From Frondihabitans sp. PhB188 (GTDB lineage Bacteria > Actinomycetota > Actinomycetes > Actinomycetales > Microbacteriaceae), in assembly GCF_003752365.1 (NCBI RefSeq), contig NZ_RJUO01000002.1:62001-126000 (forward strand): a stretch of DNA of 64,000 nucleotides, written 5' to 3'. Positions 53,233 through 60,481 of this stretch are shown piece by piece; positions within the stretch are counted from its first letter, which is position 1, and each line of letters begins with the position of its first letter. The position numbers and the translations under genes were made by a program. The notes beneath the pieces are model-generated. The model saw only the letters and a program-made list of their open reading frames with translations. It did no database searches and was not told the origin of the DNA.

Positions 53233-53316
53233 CAGAAATTCAAGGAGAAATGCCCCGGATGGCGCCAGTCAGGTGCGATCCGGGGCATTTCTGCGAAAAA
53301 TCTCCTTGAAATTCTG
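53233..53316. repeat. Palindromic element, copy 2 (arms CAGAAATTCAAGGAGA)
   Basis: Outer arms 53233-53248 and 53301-53316 pair with one mismatch and match the copy at 3525-3605. Nested inside, AAATGCCCCGGAT (53248-53260) pairs perfectly with 53278-53290. Located between the convergent MFS and XRE genes. Only the outer arms are shared; the cores differ. Confidence 0.85.
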
Positions 53317-53329
53317 GGGCGGCACGGGG

Positions 53330-54193
53330 CTAGGGACGGGCGGCGGCGGTGAGCCCGGCGACGCGCACCAGGTCGAGCTTCGACTCCTCGGGGCTGCCGG
53401 CGGGCACCGTGTAGGCGACGATACGGAGGTCCGACCCCGCGACCGAGAACACGTCGCAGTCGAGCTCGATCTCGCCGACGAGCGGGTGCGTCACGTACTT
53501 GTGCTCGGAGACGTGGGTGCCGACGGAGCCCGACGCCCACATCGTGCGGAACAGCTCGCTCGTCTCCATCAGGCCGTCGATCAGCGACCGGACCGCCGGG
53601 TCGCCGGGGTACCTGCCCTGCACCTCGCGCAGATCGCAGACGAGCGAGCCCTGGAAGTGCTCCGTGCCGAGCTCCTGCCGGACCCGGAAGCCCGCTCCGC
53701 CTGCCAGGTCGGAGCCCGCGAACACGGCTCGCACGAGGTTGCGCTCCCGCGCCGGGGCCAGAGACGGGTCGCCCAGCAGCGCCGCCCAGAGCGGGCTCCA
53801 GGTCAGGAGGTCCCACGTCGCCGAGAAGACGGCGACGGGCGTCTCGCCGAGCCGCGCGATCAGGCGCTGGACGCTCGGCGGGATGTGGTTCGACACGATG
53901 CCGTCGCCGGGAGGCAGGAGGCCGACGACGCGGTACAGGTGGTCGCGCTCGTGATCGGTGAGCTGCAGCGCCCGCGCGAGGGAGGCCGCGACCTGGTCGG
54001 ACGGGTTGCGCGCTCGCCCCTGCTCCAGCCGCACGACGTAGTCGACGCTGAGCCCGGCGAGCGCCGCCAGCTCTTCGCGTCGGAGGCCCGTCGCACGGCG
54101 GCCCGTTCCTGCGGGGAGGCCCACCGCACCCGGCGACAGGCGCTCGCGCCACGACTTCAGGAGCGAGGCGAGTTCGCCGTGAGGATCTTGCAC
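53330..54193 (-). CDS. XRE-family regulator with MmyB-like ligand domain
   Basis: 287 residues. HTH GLRREELAALAGLSVDYVVRLEQGRARNPSDQVAASLARAL at residues 55-95; the C-terminal MmyB-like domain includes AVFSATWDLLTWSPLWAALLGDP, ERNLVRAVF, and HPLVGEIELDCDVF. This architecture typically controls a divergent SDR gene, and one lies 101 bases away. The start is GTG 54193, six bases behind CACAAT on the minus strand. Confidence 0.92.
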   Translation of the reverse strand: MQDPHGELASLLKSWRERLSPGAVGLPAGTGRRATGLRREELAALAGLSVDYVVRLEQGRARNPSDQVAASLARALQLTDHERDHLYRVVGLLPPGDGIVSNHIPPSVQRLIARLGETPVAVFSATWDLLTWSPLWAALLGDPSLAPARERNLVRAVFAGSDLAGGAGFRVRQELGTEHFQGSLVCDLREVQGRYPGDPAVRSLIDGLMETSELFRTMWASGSVGTHVSEHKYVTHPLVGEIELDCDVFSVAGSDLRIVAYTVPAGSPEESKLDLVRVAGLTAAARP

Positions 54194-54294
54194 CCCTCTA
54201 TTGTGCGCAGGAACTCGGGACCGCGGCTGGTATCGCGAGTCCTACCGTCGACGGGGGCCTGGGCACTCCGAGGCACGACGAGCACCATGGAGCC

Positions 54295-54990
54295 ATGACA
54301 ACGACACTCATCACAGGAGCCAACAAGGGTCTCGGCTACGAGACCGCCCGCCGCCTCATCGAGGCCGGGCACAGCGTGTGGATCGGCGCCCGCGACGCCG
54401 AGCGCGGCCAGAAGGCCGCCGACGAGCTCGGCGCGACGTTCGTGCAGCTCGACGTGACCGACCAGGCATCGGTCGACGCGGCCGCCGCGACGGTCGCAGC
54501 CGCCGGCGGCCTCGACGTTCTCGTGAACAACGCCGGCGTCACCGGCCCTCAGTCGAAGCCCGCCGCCGAGCTGACCGGCGCCGACTTCGAGGGCGTCTAC
54601 GCCGTCAACGTGTTCGGCATCGTGCGGGCCATCCACGCGTTCCTACCGCTGCTGCAGGCGTCGGCCAACCCGACGATCGTCAACGTCACGAGCGGTCTCG
54701 GCTCGTTCGACTCCGTCCACGACGCGAACCGCATCGAGTCGAAGGTCGTCGCGCCGATCTACAACTCGTCGAAGTCGGCGGTCACCATGCTCACCGTGCA
54801 GTACGCCCGCGCGCTCGACGGCATCAAGGTCAACGCGGCCGACCCGGGCTACACGGCCACCGACCTGAACGGCAACTCGGGTCATCAGACGCTGACCGAG
54901 GGCACCGACGCGATCGTCACGCTCGCGACGCTCCCGGTCGGCGGCCCCACCGGCACCTTCATCGACCGGAGCGGCCCCGCGGCGTTCTAG
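54295..54990 (+). CDS. Short-chain dehydrogenase/reductase
   Basis: 231-residue classical SDR. TGANKGLGYETAR is the cofactor motif, LVNNAGVTG the NNAG motif, NVTSGLGS holds Ser, and YNSSKSAV the Y-x-x-x-K. The stretch DPGYTATDLNG is typical of SDRs paired with MmyB-type regulators; substrates are unknown. ATG lies six bases behind CACCAT (54283-54288), leaderless. Divergent from the XRE gene. Confidence 0.92.
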   Translation: MTTTLITGANKGLGYETARRLIEAGHSVWIGARDAERGQKAADELGATFVQLDVTDQASVDAAAATVAAAGGLDVLVNNAGVTGPQSKPAAELTGADFEGVYAVNVFGIVRAIHAFLPLLQASANPTIVNVTSGLGSFDSVHDANRIESKVVAPIYNSSKSAVTMLTVQYARALDGIKVNAADPGYTATDLNGNSGHQTLTEGTDAIVTLATLPVGGPTGTFIDRSGPAAF

Positions 54991-55019
54991 CGGACCCGCG
55001 CCACCGAGCGACCCGGCGG

Positions 55020-55069
55020 GTGCGTGGAATCAGCAGGATGCAGGCCCGGACCCCGCAGATTCCACGCAC
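55020..55069. terminator. Inverted repeat after the SDR gene
   Basis: GTGCGTGGAATC at 55020-55031 and its exact complement at 55058-55069, loop of 26 bases. No T run. Probable terminator of the SDR transcript. Confidence 0.6.
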
Positions 55070-55151
55070 TCGGACCGCCCGACAGGTGTGCGATACCGAA
55101 AAGATCCCGAGGCCGGTTTGCCTGTTCACCTTGACCCGCCACAATGGCCCC

Positions 55152-55481
55152 GTGACCAAGAAGATCGACACCGCCCTGAAAGACCTCACGCACGCTCTCG
55201 AGAAGCACGCGCAGATCGTCGGGCTGAAGCCCATCCCGCTCAAGAAGGCCGGCCGCGCCGCCGCCGAGCTTCGAAGCGCGGCGACCGCCTACGCGACGAT
55301 CGTCGAGCAGAAGACCGGTCAGACGAACCCCTTCATCGACTTCCTCGACGCGGCGACCATCGAGTCGCTGACAAAGGAGCGGGAGTTCATCGCCGCCCGC
55401 AAGGCAGCCGAGGCGAAGGCGGAAGCCAAAGCGCAGGCCAAGGCCGAGGCGAAGGACTCGAAGGCCGGCTCCGAGGCCTGA
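55152..55481 (+). CDS. Small helical hypothetical protein with Ala/Lys tail
   Basis: 109 residues. LKDLTHALEKHAQIVGL and GRAAAELRSAATAYATIVE predict helices; the C terminus is repeated KAEAKAQAKAEAKD, a charged helix. Not recognised. GTG start six bases behind CACAAT (55140-55145), leaderless. Convergent with the DUF5997 gene. Confidence 0.65.
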   Translation: MTKKIDTALKDLTHALEKHAQIVGLKPIPLKKAGRAAAELRSAATAYATIVEQKTGQTNPFIDFLDAATIESLTKEREFIAARKAAEAKAEAKAQAKAEAKDSKAGSEA

Positions 55482-55485
55482 GGCG

Positions 55486-55848
55486 CTACGACCGCTCGTC
55501 GACCAGTGCGATGAAGCGGCTGCCGACGCCCTCGACCTCTGTCCGCGCGAAGCCGGCCGTGGGCTCCGGCGCCTGGAACGGCGAGTGGTAGTCGCACATC
55601 AGGTAGGTCCAGTCGGGCCACCACTTCTTCGGACGAGCGTCCTCGGCGAATCCGCACACGACGCAGTCCAGGTGCGCCCACACCTTCTTGGCACCCGTGC
55701 GGTTCGCACGCGACTGCACGAGCCACTGCGGCGGATCGCTCTCGATCGCCGCCAGCTCGTCTTCGGTCAGGCGCGACGGGATGCCGTGGCGCGTCGCCAT
55801 CTCGAGCGGGATGTCGAGGCGGAGGGCGGCGTCGCGGCGAGTGAGCAT
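55486..55848 (-). CDS. DUF5997 family protein
   Basis: 120 residues. RLDIPLEMATRHGIPSRLTEDEL, WLVQSRANRTG and CVVCGFAEDARPKKWWPDWTY are typical of this actinobacterial family, which has one Cys pair and unknown role. ATG 55848 lies five bases behind TACCCT on the minus strand. Confidence 0.85.
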   Translation of the reverse strand: MLTRRDAALRLDIPLEMATRHGIPSRLTEDELAAIESDPPQWLVQSRANRTGAKKVWAHLDCVVCGFAEDARPKKWWPDWTYLMCDYHSPFQAPEPTAGFARTEVEGVGSRFIALVDERS

Positions 55849-55921
55849 GCCCCAGGGTAAACAGCGCGTAGCAATCGAGCCAATTCGCGCAATGCCCTAT
55901 GCCGGGAGGCCCCCGGGGGTC

Positions 55922-55954
55922 TAACGTCAGCGGCGAGAGGGGGATTCCTCCCTC
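55922..55954 (+). promoter_or_regulatory. Promoter and 5' dyad of ferritin-like gene 1
   Basis: TAACGT (55922-55927) and, 15 bases from its first base, the dyad GAGGGGGATTCCTCCCTC (55937-55954). The same pair with the same spacing precedes the second copy (57076 and 57091). The dyad would start at about base +3 of the RNA. Confidence 0.6.
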
Positions 55955-56037
55955 CCGACGCGTGGGGTCGATATCTGGGGTCGACTCCGTTCACAAAGCG
56001 CGCCGCCTGCGTCGCAGTACCCAGAAAGGGAACATCG

Positions 56038-56985
56038 ATGTTCGACAAGCGATTCATCACATCCGCCATCTCCAGGAGCGCCGAGAACGGCCTCGACCGT
56101 CGCAACTTCTTCACCGCCGCCGGCGTCGCCGGCGTGGGTGTGGGTGTGGCGGCCATCGCCGGCAACACTCTCGCCGGCCCTGCCGCTCCGGCCCATGCCG
56201 ATGAGGTCAGCGACGCCGCTATCCTCAACTTCGCCCTCAACCTCGAGTACCTCGAGGCCGAGTTCTACCTCCGCGCCGTCACCGGCTCGGGCCTGCCCTC
56301 GAGCATGACCGACGGCACGGCGACCCTGGGTGGCGTCGTCGGCGGCAAGAAGGTTCCGTTCAAGTCGGGCGCCATCAAGGCCATCGCGACCGAGATCGCG
56401 GCGGACGAGAAGGCGCACGTCGCGTTCCTGCGCTCCGCTCTCGGTTCGGCCAAGGTCTCGCGCCCGGCGATCGACCTCAAGACGAGCTTCAGCGCCGCGG
56501 CCACCGCCGCCGGCCTGATCAAGAAGGGCCAGACCTTCGATCCGTTCGCCAACGAGGAGAACTTCCTGCTCGGCGCTTACCTGTTCGAAGACGTCGGAGT
56601 CACGGCCTACAAGGGTGCGGCGCCGCTCATCACGAACGCCACGTACCTGGGCGCCGCCGCCGGCATCCTGGCCGTCGAGGCGTACCACGCGGGCATCATC
56701 CGCGAGCGGATCCTGAACACCGGGCTGTACGAGCAGGCGCAGGCCATCTCGAACGCCCGAGACAGCCTCGACGGCAAGTCGAACGACGACCAGGGCGTGG
56801 TCGAGAAGAACGTGCGCAACCTCGTTCCGACCGACAAGAACGGCATCGCCTACGGCCGGACCGCACCGCGCGTGCTGAACGTCGTCTACCTGACGCCGAA
56901 CGCGGCCACCAAGGGCGGCTTCTACCCGGCCGGCGTCAACGGCACCATCTCGACGAGCGGCGCGGCGGGCGACCCCACGTCCTGA
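56038..56985 (+). CDS. Tat-exported ferritin-like protein, paralogue 1
   Basis: 315 residues. A Tat signal, [20 protein letters not shown], ends at PAHA near residue 57. The Ferritin_2-type helical domain follows: [19 protein letters not shown] has the first Glu ligand pair, [17 protein letters not shown] the E-x-x-[23 protein letters not shown] and [17 protein letters not shown] the later helices. Possible extracytoplasmic diiron protein, perhaps for oxidative stress or desiccation (inference). AGAAAGGGA precedes the ATG. A close paralogue follows. Confidence 0.85.
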   Translation: MFDKRFITSAISRSAENGLDRRNFFTAAGVAGVGVGVAAIAGNTLAGPAAPAHADEVSDAAILNFALNLEYLEAEFYLRAVTGSGLPSSMTDGTATLGGVVGGKKVPFKSGAIKAIATEIAADEKAHVAFLRSALGSAKVSRPAIDLKTSFSAAATAAGLIKKGQTFDPFANEENFLLGAYLFEDVGVTAYKGAAPLITNATYLGAAAGILAVEAYHAGIIRERILNTGLYEQAQAISNARDSLDGKSNDDQGVVEKNVRNLVPTDKNGIAYGRTAPRVLNVVYLTPNAATKGGFYPAGVNGTISTSGAAGDPTS

Positions 56986-56997
56986 TCGAGCAGCGAG

Positions 56998-57033
56998 GGA
57001 GGCGGCGGGCGCGATCAGGCGCCCGCCGCCTCC
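56998..57033. terminator. Hairpin after ferritin-like gene 1
   Basis: 15-bp perfect stem, 56998-57012 and 57019-57033 (GGAGGCGGCGGGCGC), six-base loop. It separates the two paralogues, which thus have separate transcripts. Confidence 0.8.
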
Positions 57034-57075
57034 TGCGTTAACGTGCCGCCTCTAGCGCTCAGCGCGGAACGGGGA

Positions 57076-57108
57076 TAGCTTGTCCCCCAAGAGGGGGACT
57101 CCTCCCTC
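57076..57108 (+). promoter_or_regulatory. Promoter and 5' dyad of ferritin-like gene 2
   Basis: TAGCTT (57076-57081) and the dyad GAGGGGGACTCCTCCCTC (57091-57108), spaced as at 55922. The leader further down, with CATCTGGGACCGGCTCCG and CAGTGCCCAGAAGGAGAAC, also resembles that of copy 1. Confidence 0.6.
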
Positions 57109-57191
57109 TCGACGCGAGGAACCGGCATCTGGGACCGGCTCCGATCACCCATCGCGTCGTCTGCTCTGCAGTGCCCAGAAGGAGAACAACG

Positions 57192-58139
57192 ATGTTCGAC
57201 AAGAAATTCATCACGACCGCTATCACGCGAAGCGCCGAGAACTCGCTCGACCGGCGCAACTTCTTCACCGCGGCCGGCGTCGCCGGCGTCGGGGTCGGCG
57301 TGGCTGCTGTCGCGGGAGGGGCCTTGCCCGCCCACGCCGACACCGCGTCGGACGGAGCCGTCACCGACTCCGCGATCCTCAACTTCGCGCTGAACCTCGA
57401 GTACCTCGAGGCGGAGTTCTACCTCCGCGCGGTGTACGGCACCGGCCTCGACAGCTCGCTGATCGGCGGGATCGACCCGCAGGGGAAGGTGCTCGGCGGC
57501 CACAAGGTGCCGTTCAAGTCATCGTTCGTCCGTGCCATCGCCACGGAGATCGCGGCCGACGAGAAGGCGCACGTCAAGTTCCTGCGCACCGCTCTCGGCG
57601 GAGCCAAGGTGGCACGGCCCGCGATCGACCTGCGCAACAGCTTCACGGCTGCGGCCATGGCGGCCGGCCTGATCAAGAAGGGCGAGACGTTCGACCCGTT
57701 CGCGAGCGACGAGAACTTCCTGCTCGGCGCCTACATCTTCGAGGACGTGGGAGTCACGGCCTACAAGGGGGCTGCGCCGCTCATCACCAACAAGACGTAC
57801 CTCGGCGCCGCCGCGGGCATCCTGTCGGTGGAGGCGTACCACGCCGGCATCATCCGGAGCGAGCTCTTCCGCAAGGGCCTGCACACTCCCGCCGACCGGA
57901 TCTCGGACGCCCGCGACTCGCTCGACGGTCCGACGAAGGACGACCAGGGCGTCGTCGTCAACAACACGCAGAACCTCGTTCCGACGGACGCGAACTCCAT
58001 CGCGTTCGGCCGGACCGCGGCCCGCGTGCTGAACGTCGTCTACCTGAACCCGAACCAGGTCGACAAGGGCGGATTTTTCCCCGCGGGCGTCAACGGCGCG
58101 ATCGTCGCGAGCGGGAACCCGGGCAGCCCGACGGCCTGA
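57192..58139 (+). CDS. Tat-exported ferritin-like protein, paralogue 2
   Basis: 315 residues, collinear with paralogue 1 and very similar over most of its length. Tat motif [81 protein letters not shown]. The insert [17 protein letters not shown]-like loop (here [17 protein letters not shown]) differs. AGAAGGAGAAC precedes the ATG. The duplication includes the promoter and leader, so both copies respond to the same signal (inference). Confidence 0.85.
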   Translation: MFDKKFITTAITRSAENSLDRRNFFTAAGVAGVGVGVAAVAGGALPAHADTASDGAVTDSAILNFALNLEYLEAEFYLRAVYGTGLDSSLIGGIDPQGKVLGGHKVPFKSSFVRAIATEIAADEKAHVKFLRTALGGAKVARPAIDLRNSFTAAAMAAGLIKKGETFDPFASDENFLLGAYIFEDVGVTAYKGAAPLITNKTYLGAAAGILSVEAYHAGIIRSELFRKGLHTPADRISDARDSLDGPTKDDQGVVVNNTQNLVPTDANSIAFGRTAARVLNVVYLNPNQVDKGGFFPAGVNGAIVASGNPGSPTA

Positions 58140-58151
58140 GAGACCGGGCCG

Positions 58152-58181
58152 GGGTGCACGTCGCCCGAACGACGTGCACCC
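58152..58181. terminator. Hairpin between ferritin-like gene 2 and corA
   Basis: GGGTGCACGTCG (58152-58163) and its perfect complement (58170-58181), six-base loop. Between convergent genes, so it can end both transcripts. Confidence 0.8.
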
Positions 58182-58188
58182 TGTGCCC

Positions 58189-59187
58189 CTACAGCCAGTG
58201 GCGGTGCTTGAACACCCGGTAGAGGCCGAACCCCGCAGCGAGCATCAGGAGGACTGCGAAGGGGTAGCCGAACTCCCAGTGCAGCTCGGGCATGTGGTCG
58301 AAGTTCATGCCGTAGATCGAGGCGATCAGGGTCGGCGTGAACAGGATGGCCGCCCACGACGAGATCTTCTTGACCTCCTCGTTCTGCTGGATGCTCTGGT
58401 CGGTCTGCCGCCTCGTCACGATCGTGGCGTGCACCGTCAGCGCGTTGTCGAGGATGGCGCGGAACGAGGCCACACGTTCGACGATCAGGAGCGTGTGGTC
58501 CTGGACGTCGCGCAGATTGCGCTGCAGCTCGACGTCGACGCCGTACTTCTCGCTGCCGCGCTGCAGGTTGTCGAGCATCTTCACGAGCGGCACGACGGCC
58601 CGCTGGAAGTTGATCACCTCGCGCGACAGGTTGTAGATGCGCTCCGAGAGCCCCGTGCTCTCGAGGCGGAAGAGATCGTTCTCGATCTCGTCGATGTCGT
58701 TCTCGAGGCCGGCCAGCACGGGCTCGTACTCGTCGACGACCTGGTCGAGGATCGCGTAGAGCACGGCCTCGGGCCCCTCCGCCAGCAGCTCGGGAGCCGC
58801 CTCCATCCGCTTGCGCACGGTCATCAGGTCAGGTGACTCCGCGTGCCGGATGGTGACGACGAACTCGGGCCCGAGGAAGACGTGGAGCTCGCCGAACTCG
58901 ACGGTCTCCTCCGCGTCGACGTAGCGGGCCGGTCGCAGCACTGCGAACAGGATGTCGTCGTAGCGCTCCAGCTTGGCGCGCTGGTGGCCGAGCAGGGCGT
59001 CCTCGACGGCGAGGGGGTGGAGCGAGAACTCGGCGGCGACCGAGCGCACCTCGGCGGGGCTCGGCCGGTACAGGCCGATCCAGCCCATGCCGTCGTGCTG
59101 GTGCATCAGGCGGTAGGTGGCGTCCAGGCTGCGCGGGTTCTCGATCCGGCGTCCCGCGACGTACACGCCGTTGTCGATGAGGGGCAT
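58189..59187 (-). CDS. corA: CorA-family magnesium/cobalt transporter
   Basis: 332 residues. A cytoplasmic funnel domain with a long helix (DNIDEIENDLF to about residue 240), then two TM helices at the C terminus; YGMNFDHMPELHW is the GMN selectivity motif and the periplasmic loop. The short basic tail RVFKHRHWL follows. It takes up Mg2+ as a homopentamer. ATG 59187 is six bases behind CATCCT on the minus strand. Confidence 0.95.
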   Translation of the reverse strand: MPLIDNGVYVAGRRIENPRSLDATYRLMHQHDGMGWIGLYRPSPAEVRSVAAEFSLHPLAVEDALLGHQRAKLERYDDILFAVLRPARYVDAEETVEFGELHVFLGPEFVVTIRHAESPDLMTVRKRMEAAPELLAEGPEAVLYAILDQVVDEYEPVLAGLENDIDEIENDLFRLESTGLSERIYNLSREVINFQRAVVPLVKMLDNLQRGSEKYGVDVELQRNLRDVQDHTLLIVERVASFRAILDNALTVHATIVTRRQTDQSIQQNEEVKKISSWAAILFTPTLIASIYGMNFDHMPELHWEFGYPFAVLLMLAAGFGLYRVFKHRHWL

Positions 59188-59223
59188 CCCAGAAGGATGC
59201 TCCCCGCGGGTGAACGAGCGGCG

Positions 59224-59796
59224 TCAGACGCGCCGCGAGCGCCAGAGGGCGGCGGCGAGGAAGGCCGCGCCGGCGACGATGTCGAGGGTCCAGTAGACGG
59301 GGCTGGTGGTGTCCGAGATGAACAGGAGGCCGTACGCGCCCTCCGCCATCAGCACGACGGTCAGGGGGAGCACGGCGAGCCAGCGTCGAGCAGGGCGCCC
59401 CCAGCGCACGTACGCCGCACAGGCGCCGAGGATCAGGCCGGCCGCGATGCCGGGCACCGTGTACATGTTCTGCAGCGGAGCGGCGTAGTAGTAGCCGCGC
59501 CAGATGCTGACCACCCCGTAGGCCTCGAGCATCGCCTCGAAGGCCACGATGCCGAGGATCGCGCCGAGCAGGGGCCGGGCCCGCGAGAGCCACACGAGCA
59601 GGAAGGCGAACATGCTCCAGCCACCCGCCGAGTTCGCCAGCGACCCCAGCCAGTCGGGCAGGAACCCCTGCGCCGGGCTGGTCGCCCCGCCGATGAGAGC
59701 GGCCCCGACGAGCACGATCACGACGGCGCGCACGGTGCTCGCGACAGTCTCGGAGCGCCACGGGTGACGGACGGCGGCAGCATTCGCAGAACTCAT
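59224..59796 (-). CDS. DUF6518-like integral membrane protein
   Basis: 190 residues, about six TM helices (VVIVLVGAALIGGATSPAQG, WSMFAFLLVWLSRA, LLGAILGIVAFEAMLEAYGV, AAGLILGACAAYV, LTVVLMAEGAYGLLF, VAGAAFLAAALW). TSPAQGFLPDWLGSLANSAGGW fits the DUF6518 family; function unknown. ATG 59796 is six bases behind TACAGT on the minus strand. Divergent from the phosphopantetheinyl transferase. Confidence 0.75.
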   Translation of the reverse strand: MSSANAAAVRHPWRSETVASTVRAVVIVLVGAALIGGATSPAQGFLPDWLGSLANSAGGWSMFAFLLVWLSRARPLLGAILGIVAFEAMLEAYGVVSIWRGYYYAAPLQNMYTVPGIAAGLILGACAAYVRWGRPARRWLAVLPLTVVLMAEGAYGLLFISDTTSPVYWTLDIVAGAAFLAAALWRSRRV

Positions 59797-59890
59797 ATAT
59801 CGACTGTAGGGGCTCTCCGCAGCCAGGCAATCCCTCCCCGGATCGGATCGTCTCGTCCTCCAGGACCACCCGGGCCGCTACCGTCGAGGC

Positions 59891-60481
59891 ATGCCCCACG
59901 ACGCTCGGGTGTGGATCGTCGACTGCGACGCGCCCATCGACACCGGCTCGCTCGACGCGGGCGAGCGACGGCGGGCTGCGCGGTTCGCGAGCGCCCGCGA
60001 CGCACGCCGGTACGCGGCAGCGCACGCGGGGCTGCGCGACGTGCTGGGCGAGGCGGCGGGGGTGGCGGGCGGCGGCCTGGAGTTCCTGCGCGCCCCCTGC
60101 TTCTCGTGCGGCGAGCGGCACGGCAAGCCCTCCCTCGCCGACGGCCCGCACTTCAGCCTGTCGCGCTCGGGGCGGTGGGCGGCGATCGCGGTCGCCGACG
60201 AGCCGGTCGGCGTCGACATCGAGAGGGCGCAGGAACTCGGGGCGGCACCCTCCCTCGCCGACACTCTGCTGGCGGAGGGCGAGGCATCGTCCGACCTGCT
60301 GCGCACCTGGGTGCGCAAAGAGGCGCTCCTGAAGGCGACCGGCGAGGGTCTCACCCGGCCGATGACCACCGTGCGCGCCGACGACGAGCGGATCGTCGAC
60401 CTCGCTCTGGACGGTCCGCTGGTGGGGGCGCTGGCGTTCACCGTCGCGTCGCCGGCGTCCACTAGGGTGCGCAACCGATGA
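59891..60481 (+). CDS. 4'-phosphopantetheinyl transferase (Sfp type)
   Basis: 196 residues. Transfers the phosphopantetheine arm of CoA to a carrier-protein serine. The signatures are PVGVDIERAQEL and WVRKEALLKATGEGL, with the metal-binding Asp/Glu pairs; GKPSLADGPHFSLSRSGRW is the third conserved block. ATG is six bases behind TACCGT (59879-59884), leaderless. It overlaps the NRPS gene as ATGA, so it very probably primes that protein's carrier domain. Confidence 0.93.
   Translation: MPHDARVWIVDCDAPIDTGSLDAGERRRAARFASARDARRYAAAHAGLRDVLGEAAGVAGGGLEFLRAPCFSCGERHGKPSLADGPHFSLSRSGRWAAIAVADEPVGVDIERAQELGAAPSLADTLLAEGEASSDLLRTWVRKEALLKATGEGLTRPMTTVRADDERIVDLALDGPLVGALAFTVASPASTRVRNR

Noticed and set aside
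3508-60238. GCGCAGGAAC as an FtsK-orienting (KOPS) sequence
   Set aside because: About ten copies on one strand and eight on the other within one window; KOPS should be strongly strand-biased.
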